Both the position numbers and the translations under genes were made by a program. The notes below the pieces were generated by a model. That model saw nothing but the letters and a program-made list of their open reading frames with translations, ran no database searches and was not told the origin of the DNA. DNA of 64,000 nt, from NCBI RefSeq assembly GCF_026011795.1, contig NZ_BRVS01000008.1, positions 186,001 through 250,000 on the forward strand, in the 5' to 3' direction. Below are positions 59,863-64,000 of the stretch, piece after piece. How positions within the stretch are numbered: position 1 is the stretch's first letter; the number at the start of each line of letters is the position of its first letter. The stretch is from Arthrobacter mangrovi. GTDB lineage: Bacteria > Actinomycetota > Actinomycetes > Actinomycetales > Micrococcaceae.

Positions 59863-60423
59863 TCAGTCCGTTGACCGCACTGCGGCGAAAAGCAGCACGT
59901 CCTTGCGCTCGCCGCCGATCACCTGATGGCTGCGGAGCAGGCCCTCGCGCTCGTAGCCCGCGGCAACGGCCGTGCGGACCGAGGCCTCATTCCACGGCTC
60001 GATGTACAGTTCGACGCGATGCAGCGCGGGCAGCGTCCAGGCGAACCGGGTCAGCGCAGTCAGGGCCGCGGCGGCCACGCCCTGGCCGCGGGCGGAGGGC
60101 GCCACGATATACCCCGCCTTCGCCCGGCCGGTATCGACAGCCTTCAGCCACAGCCCGATCTGCCCGAGTGCCTGATCGGTGGCGGCGTCGGCGATGGCGA
60201 ACGAATAGCCCATCCCCTGGGTGAACCGGCCGTTCTGGCGCAGGATCCACTCCGTGCCCTCTTCCTCCGAGGCATCCGCAGGGACTGTGCTGATCAAGGG
60301 AACGTACGGGTCGCGGGACAGTTCGGTCACCACCGCCGCATCCGTTTCCCGGAACGGACGCAGCACCACCGATCCATGCGACGGCGGGGTCCGGGGCCAT
60401 TCCAGCGGCAACTGCACGTCCAT
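59863..60423 (-). CDS. GNAT acetyltransferase, RimJ/RimL type
   Basis: A 186-residue GNAT N-acetyltransferase of the Acetyltransf_3 kind. SVVLRPFRETDAAVVTELSRDPYVPL is the N-terminal strand-helix; FAIADAATDQALGQIGLWL the second; AGYIVAPSARGQGVAAAALTALTRFAW is motif A with the acetyl-CoA pyrophosphate loop (RGQGVAA); LHRVELYIEPWNEASVRTAVAAGYEREGLLR completes the fold. The acceptor (protein N-terminus, sugar or antibiotic) is unknown. The ATG at 60423 is used; the frame extends a little further upstream. Confidence 0.9.
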   Translation of the reverse strand: MDVQLPLEWPRTPPSHGSVVLRPFRETDAAVVTELSRDPYVPLISTVPADASEEEGTEWILRQNGRFTQGMGYSFAIADAATDQALGQIGLWLKAVDTGRAKAGYIVAPSARGQGVAAAALTALTRFAWTLPALHRVELYIEPWNEASVRTAVAAGYEREGLLRSHQVIGGERKDVLLFAAVRSTD

Positions 60424-60482
60424 GCCAGCGATTCTGCCACGGCCCCGTGGCGGGCGACGGAATCCGACGACTTCGGCGCCGC

Positions 60483-60863
60483 CTATTTCTTGTTCTCCCA
60501 AAGGCCCATCACGTTGCCCTCCGTGTCGCGGAAGTAGGCCGCGAAGCCCATGTCCATCACGGCCTGCTTGGCGAGCACAGTGGAGCCGCCCAGGCTGCCG
60601 ATCTTCTCCAGCGTGGCGTCGATGTCCTCGACCTCGACCGTGATGACCGGCGTGGCCAGGTCCCCTTCGCGGGCAAACATGCCCCCGTTGATGGAGCCCG
60701 GTTCGGACGGCATGCCCTGGTCGTTGACCGGCGAAGTCATGACCATGTGATAGTTGATGTCCGGAACCTCGCTGATATTCCAGTCGAACGCGGACTGGTA
60801 AAAGTCCCGCGCGCGGTTCTGGTCATCAGCGGGAATCTCGAAGTGCACTACCCGTCCAGCCAT
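60483..60863 (-). CDS. VOC/glyoxalase-like domain protein
   Basis: A 126-residue single-domain VOC protein. It begins GRVVHFEIPADDQNRARDFYQSAFDW, the usual first module, then INGGMFAREGDLATPVITVEVEDIDATLEKIGSLGGS and ends FAAYFRDTEGNVMGLWENK, typical of glyoxalase/bleomycin resistance-like proteins. Substrate unknown. AGGTGAGCACA precedes the ATG at 60863; an ATG at 60881 is also in frame. It is 60 bp from the GNAT gene and on the same strand. Confidence 0.88.
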   Translation of the reverse strand: MAGRVVHFEIPADDQNRARDFYQSAFDWNISEVPDINYHMVMTSPVNDQGMPSEPGSINGGMFAREGDLATPVITVEVEDIDATLEKIGSLGGSTVLAKQAVMDMGFAAYFRDTEGNVMGLWENKK

Positions 60864-61272
60864 TGTGCTCACCTGCTCCATCGAAGGTCGGCCATAAGCG
60901 GGCGCGGGCGGCCCGCGCCACAGGTCCAAGTGTAGGGCCGCATGCACCTCGCCGCCCCGGCCATTCGGGGGCGAAGTTCAGGCAATATTCACGTGCAGCT
61001 GACCGCAAGGGCAAGGGCACCAAATGCGGGTTCCGGGCCGGCCGCCAACAGGGCACGGCAGCTCGGCCAGGCCGCCAAGCGGCCAGTGAGGAGCGGCAGG
61101 CGCGGGAACGGCCGCCCGCCGCGGATGATCCGCGTCACTCCAACCCCTCCCGTGCGGGTAAACGGCAGGTAAACAGCCCGGAGTAGCACCTGCTCAGGCG
61201 GCGATGAAACCTTTGGACGCACGGAGTGGCTGCCCCGCTTCCGCTCAGGATGGTCCCCTACACTGGGCTGAC
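60864..61272. other. 409-bp gap with no supported gene
   Basis: Open frames in all orientations here look like GC-rich shadows without ribosome-binding sites. It contains the palindrome CGCGGATGATCCGCG (61120-61134, 7-bp arms) and, at the right end, the TACACT box of the next gene. The VOC gene promoter should also lie at the left end. Confidence 0.6.
61259..61264 (+). promoter_or_regulatory. Probable -10 box for the repeat-bearing GNAT gene
   Basis: TACACT lies 8 nt before the ATG at 61273, fitting a leaderless start; alternatively it serves a short leader to the GTG at 61309. Confidence 0.4.
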
Positions 61273-62283
61273 ATGTATGACTCGTCAACCACGGAAGGGG
61301 GGCCGCACGTGACACAGCTCGGCTCCGACCCCCTTTCCACGGGCGGGTCTTCCTCCCCTCAGGAAGGGATGCCTGCCTCCCGCGAAACAGGCCCGGCCGC
61401 CTCCCGCGAAACAGGCCCGACCGCCTCCCGCGAAACAGGTCCGCCCGCCGACCGCGAAGCAGGCCCGCCCGCCGACCCCGAAGGACCCTTGCTCCACTCA
61501 GCCGAAGCTCCAGCCCTTTCCCGCGCCGCCCCGACAGTCACGATCCGCCCGGCCATGCCGGCGGACCTGGCAGCGATGGCCGGCTGGCAGTGCCGCCACG
61601 TTCCCGACGGCCTCTTTCCGCAGATGGGCGAGCGGTTCGTGCGGCGCTGGCACGCCAGTTTCCTGGACAGCCCCTTCGGCGTCGCGCTCGTGGCCGAACG
61701 GCACGACGGGTCCGGTGCCGGCGGAGCCGCTGCCGGAGGCGGCCCGGACGGCGGCGCCCCTGCCGGCGGCGCCCCGGCGGAGCCGATTGGTTTCCTGGTC
61801 GGTTCCACCGACCAGGTCCGCCACGTGGCGGAAGTCGTCCGTCGCCACCGCGTCGGGCTGGCCTTCGGCGGACTGGTCGCGCTCGCCGGGCGGCCGCGGC
61901 TGGCCGCCCACTTCATCCGCACCCGCGGACGCTCCTACCTGAGCCGAATCTTCCGCAACGCCAACGCACGCGGCCGGCAACCTGCGGATTCCGCTGCTTC
62001 CGGAGCGCCCGCGGCAGCAGTAACGACGGCGGCCGACCAGGTCGCGGTGATTACCGCGGTGGCCGTGGACAACGCCGCCCGGGGTTCCGGGGCCGGACAG
62101 CTGCTGGTGGAGAGGTTCCTCGAGGAAGCCCGGGCCGCCGGCGCCCCGCGGGCGGAGCTGGTCGCGATGCTCGGCGAGGGAAGCGCGGCCCCGTTCTACG
62201 ACCGGCTGGGCTGGATCGCGGTGGGCGAGCATTCCTCGCGCGATGGCAGCCTCGCCCGGACCTACCGCTACAACCTCTCCTAG
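61273..62283 (+). CDS. GNAT acetyltransferase with N-terminal 8-residue repeats
   Basis: A 336-residue protein. Residues about 35-70 are four copies of an eight-residue repeat, ASRETGP(A/T)-like, then a Pro/Ala-rich stretch. The GNAT domain covers about 88-335: VTIRPAMPADLAAMAGWQCRHVPDGLFPQMG at the start, GFLVGSTDQ, an Ala/Gly-rich insertion (about 154-172), then VITAVAVDNAARGSGAGQLLVERFLEEARAAGAPRAELV (motif A) and FYDRLGWIAVGEHSSRDG. Substrate unknown. The ATG at 61273 has a -10-like box 8 nt before it; the GTG at 61309 with GGAAGGGGGG upstream is an equal alternative. Confidence 0.8.
   Translation: MYDSSTTEGGPHVTQLGSDPLSTGGSSSPQEGMPASRETGPAASRETGPTASRETGPPADREAGPPADPEGPLLHSAEAPALSRAAPTVTIRPAMPADLAAMAGWQCRHVPDGLFPQMGERFVRRWHASFLDSPFGVALVAERHDGSGAGGAAAGGGPDGGAPAGGAPAEPIGFLVGSTDQVRHVAEVVRRHRVGLAFGGLVALAGRPRLAAHFIRTRGRSYLSRIFRNANARGRQPADSAASGAPAAAVTTAADQVAVITAVAVDNAARGSGAGQLLVERFLEEARAAGAPRAELVAMLGEGSAAPFYDRLGWIAVGEHSSRDGSLARTYRYNLS
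61375..61470 (+). repeat. Four tandem 24-bp repeats inside the GNAT gene
   Basis: Units of the form GCCTCCCGCGAAACAGGCCC plus GRCC start at 61375, 61399, 61423 and 61447; the last is the most diverged. The 24-bp period keeps the reading frame and codes ASRETGP(A/T)-type octapeptides. Confidence 0.85.
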
Positions 62284-62376
62284 CCGGCCGGCGGGCCCGG
62301 CTGGAGGTGCCGGCCCTGCGGGACCCGGACTAGAGTTGGTACCAGGCAGGCAAGCACCTCCAAGGCCGGTGGCGCC

Positions 62377-63486
62377 ATGGATTCCGACGCGATCTCGATC
62401 TTCCTCGCCGGCGACGTGATGACGGGCCGGGGCATCGACCAGCTGCTGCCCGCACCGAATCCGCCCGGGCTCCGGGAGTCCTTCATCCGTGACGCCCGGG
62501 ACTACATTGCGCTGGCCGAGGCGGCCAACGGCCCGATCCCCCGCCCGGTCGCGCCCGAGGTGCCGTGGGGCGAGGCGCTGGCACTGCTCGACGAGGCCGC
62601 CCCGGACCTGCGGATCATCAACCTCGAAACCAGCGTGACCACCAGCGGCCGCTTCGCTCCGGGCAAAGGCATCCACTACCGCATGCATCCCGGCAACATC
62701 GGCTGCCTCACCGCGGCCGGGATAGATGCCTGCGTGCTGGCCAACAACCACGTGCTGGACTTCGGTGTGCGCGGGCTCGAGGAGACGCTGGACGTCCTGC
62801 ACACCGCAGGCCTGCGGACCGCGGGCGCCGGCCGGGATGCCACCGAGGCATGGGCGCCCGCCGAGCTCCGCACACCCAACGGCCGGGTCCTGCTCTTCGC
62901 CGCCGCGCATTCCTCCAGCGGCGTGGCCCGCGGCAACAGCGCCCTGGGGGAACGGCCGGGCCTGGCCTTCCTGCCCGACCTCTCCGAGGCAGCAGCGGAA
63001 TCGCTGCTGGAGCGGATCCGGGCCGAGCGCCGGCCGGACGACGCGGTTATCGTGTCGCTGCACTGGGGCTCGAACTGGGGCTATGGGGTTCCGCCGGCGC
63101 AGACCCGTTTCGCGCACCGGCTCATCGACGGCGGGGCCGACATCATCCACGGCCACTCCTCGCACCATCCGCGGCCAATCGAAATCTACCGCGGCCGGCC
63201 GGTGCTGTACGGCTGCGGCGACCTCATCAACGACTACGAAGGCATCCGCGGCTACGAGGAGTTCCGCGACGACCTGCGCCTGCTGGTGCTGGTGACGCTC
63301 GAGGCCGGAACGCCCGGGCTCCGCGGGCTGCGGCTGGTCCCCGTACGCTCGCGGCGGCTGCGGCTGGAACGCGCCGGCCGGGAGGACTCGGAGTGGCTTC
63401 GCCGCACCCTCGCGCGCGCCTGCTCGCCCTTCGGTACGCGCTTCGAGGACGACGGCGATGGCGGCTTCCGCTGCGGCATCCCCTAA
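62377..63486 (+). CDS. CapA-family metallophosphatase-like protein
   Basis: A 369-residue protein of the CapA (PGA_cap) family, a calcineurin-like fold first known in poly-gamma-glutamate synthesis. The start SIFLAGDVMTGRGIDQLL gives the first metal motif; IINLETSVTTSG and CVLANNHVLDFGVRGLEETLDVL (NNH-D) the middle ones; DAVIVSLHWGSNWGYGVPPAQTRFAHRLIDGGADIIHGHSSHHPRPIEIYRGRPVLYGCGDLIND has the HWG and GHSSH-HP motifs. No capB/capC genes are nearby, so polyglutamate synthesis is not suggested. TAGAGT (62331-62336) may be its -10 box. No signal peptide is seen. Confidence 0.9.
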   Translation: MDSDAISIFLAGDVMTGRGIDQLLPAPNPPGLRESFIRDARDYIALAEAANGPIPRPVAPEVPWGEALALLDEAAPDLRIINLETSVTTSGRFAPGKGIHYRMHPGNIGCLTAAGIDACVLANNHVLDFGVRGLEETLDVLHTAGLRTAGAGRDATEAWAPAELRTPNGRVLLFAAAHSSSGVARGNSALGERPGLAFLPDLSEAAAESLLERIRAERRPDDAVIVSLHWGSNWGYGVPPAQTRFAHRLIDGGADIIHGHSSHHPRPIEIYRGRPVLYGCGDLINDYEGIRGYEEFRDDLRLLVLVTLEAGTPGLRGLRLVPVRSRRLRLERAGREDSEWLRRTLARACSPFGTRFEDDGDGGFRCGIP

Positions 63487-63670
63487 CCGCCGGTCCGCGG
63501 GCGGCAACATGAGCGGGCCTCGGCGTCTTACGCGCCCCGTTCCGTTCATAGGCAAAACCGTTGAACTTGGGCAGTTATTACAGTTTTACAGGGGTGGTTG
63601 TGACACGGATCATGGAAGGCAGAACAACCGGCCGAAGCCGGAACAGCTCATCCTAAGGACTTCCCATTCC

Positions 63671-64000
63671 ATGAAGACTTCCCTGAATCCGCATGTCGTC
63701 ACGCTCGGCACCGCGGGCGGCCCGCGCTGGTGGACGGGCGAGAATGCCGGCCGCCGCACCGGCATCGCCACGGCGGTCGTCGTCGGCGACGCCGTGTACC
63801 TGGTGGACGCCGGCAGCGGAGTCGGGCGCCAGCTCATGAAGGCCGGCCTGCCGATCTCGTCCCTGCGCGGCATCTTCCTCACCCACCTGCATTCGGACCA
63901 CACCATCGACCTGGCCAGCCTGGCCATCTTCGGCATGTTCACGCTCAAGCAGGACCAGCACACCATCCGGATCGTCGGCCCCGGCAACCGCGGGGAACTT
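63671..64000 (+). CDS. Metallo-beta-lactamase-fold hydrolase (RNase Z-like), cut by window edge
   Basis: The first 110 residues of an MBL-fold hydrolase; the rest lies to the right. PHVVTLGTAGGPRWWTGENAGRRTGIATAVVVGDAVYLVDAGSGVGRQL is the N-terminal half with the RNase Z/arylsulfatase-type opening, and GIFLTHLHSDHTIDLASLAI holds the HXHXDH zinc motif. The 3' half is needed to say whether it is tRNA-processing RNase Z or a small-molecule hydrolase. AAGGA is about 15 nt before the ATG, rather far. It is preceded by a 184-bp gap. Confidence 0.9.
   Translation, partial: MKTSLNPHVVTLGTAGGPRWWTGENAGRRTGIATAVVVGDAVYLVDAGSGVGRQLMKAGLPISSLRGIFLTHLHSDHTIDLASLAIFGMFTLKQDQHTIRIVGPGNRGEL

Noticed and set aside
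60942-61186. Small basic ORFs (about 76-107 residues) in the gap after the VOC gene
   Set aside because: No Shine-Dalgarno, no -10-linked start, and Arg/Pro/Ala-rich composition typical of non-coding GC-rich DNA.
62377-63486. Poly-gamma-glutamate capsule locus
   Set aside because: CapA-like protein alone; capB and capC are absent from the window, and solitary CapA-family proteins are common.
61498-63555. 685-residue minus-strand open frame opposite the GNAT and CapA genes
   Set aside because: Shadow frame; both sense genes have complete family motifs.

Overview
The window is a contiguous piece of a high-GC actinobacterial chromosome. The closest fit is a Micrococcaceae member (Arthrobacter and relatives). 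The reasons are: uniformly GC-rich coding sequence; the actinobacterial menaquinone and System II cytochrome c clusters; a bS22-type ribosomal protein next to an excisionase-like HTH gene; a C50 carotenoid operon of the decaprenoxanthin type; a DUF222/HNH '13E12' gene; and many probable leaderless promoters (TANNNT 5-8 nt before the start codon). No rRNA, tRNA, CRISPR array, insertion sequence or prophage was seen. Assignment to family is an inference from gene content only.

Layout. 1-1.6 kb: 5' part of a thiolase gene and two coupled SRPBCC genes. 1.7-5.3 kb: VOC protein and menB-menE-menA. 5.3-11.0 kb: two small membrane proteins, a bidirectional terminator, then the leftward cytochrome c maturation operon (TlpA-like thioredoxin, ccdA, resB, ccsB) with a histidine phosphatase upstream. 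11.1-15.4 kb: YceI, a YGQ-repeat membrane protein, glutaredoxin-rex, a HAD phosphatase, bS22 and its HTH neighbour. 15.5-17.8 kb: DAHP synthase behind an aromatic leader peptide, and an N-acetylglucosamine kinase-like gene. 17.8-24.1 kb: gdhA, an ArsR regulator, an AcuC-like deacetylase, the K+ transporter pair trkH-trkA, and proC. 24.1-26.7 kb: a less conserved patch with a DUF222/HNH gene and a cupin. 26.9-33.6 kb: leftward urease operon ureABC-EFG-D plus a NiCoT nickel transporter, interrupted by a 28-bp tandem repeat. 33.8-38.4 kb: assorted single genes. 38.5-41.8 kb: a three-gene cluster of unknown function (acyl-CoA dehydrogenase-like, PIG-L deacetylase/methyltransferase fusion, GT2). 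41.8-43.9 kb: dps and a TspO-like protein. 44-54.2 kb: a pigment and light-damage island (photolyase, GT2, SDR-SRPBCC fusion, crtE-B-I-Ye-Yf-Eb, idi, MarR regulator). 54.3-59.8 kb: GntR regulator and a dicarboxylate carrier, CaiB CoA-transferase and fused carboxyltransferase operon. 59.9-64 kb: GNAT, VOC, repeat-bearing GNAT, CapA-like and a truncated metallo-beta-lactamase-fold gene.

How it works together. menBEA make menaquinone and ccdA/resB/ccsB mature the c-type cytochromes that it reduces; Rex is a redox sensor nearby. The urease block contains all subunits, all chaperones and its own nickel importer, so it looks self-sufficient. The pigment island contains two copies of an 18-nt palindromic operator 9 kb apart, one between the TspO-like gene and photolyase and one between crtE and idi, which suggests one shared regulator, plausibly the MarR protein next to idi.

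The most interesting signal is upstream of the DAHP synthase gene: an apparently leaderless 20-residue peptide with Trp-Tyr-Ala-Tyr-Phe, overlapping two interleaved long inverted repeats, followed by a hairpin and a Shine-Dalgarno-sequestering stem. It reads as an attenuator sensing aromatic amino acids. All functional claims are from reading the sequence; no searches were run.
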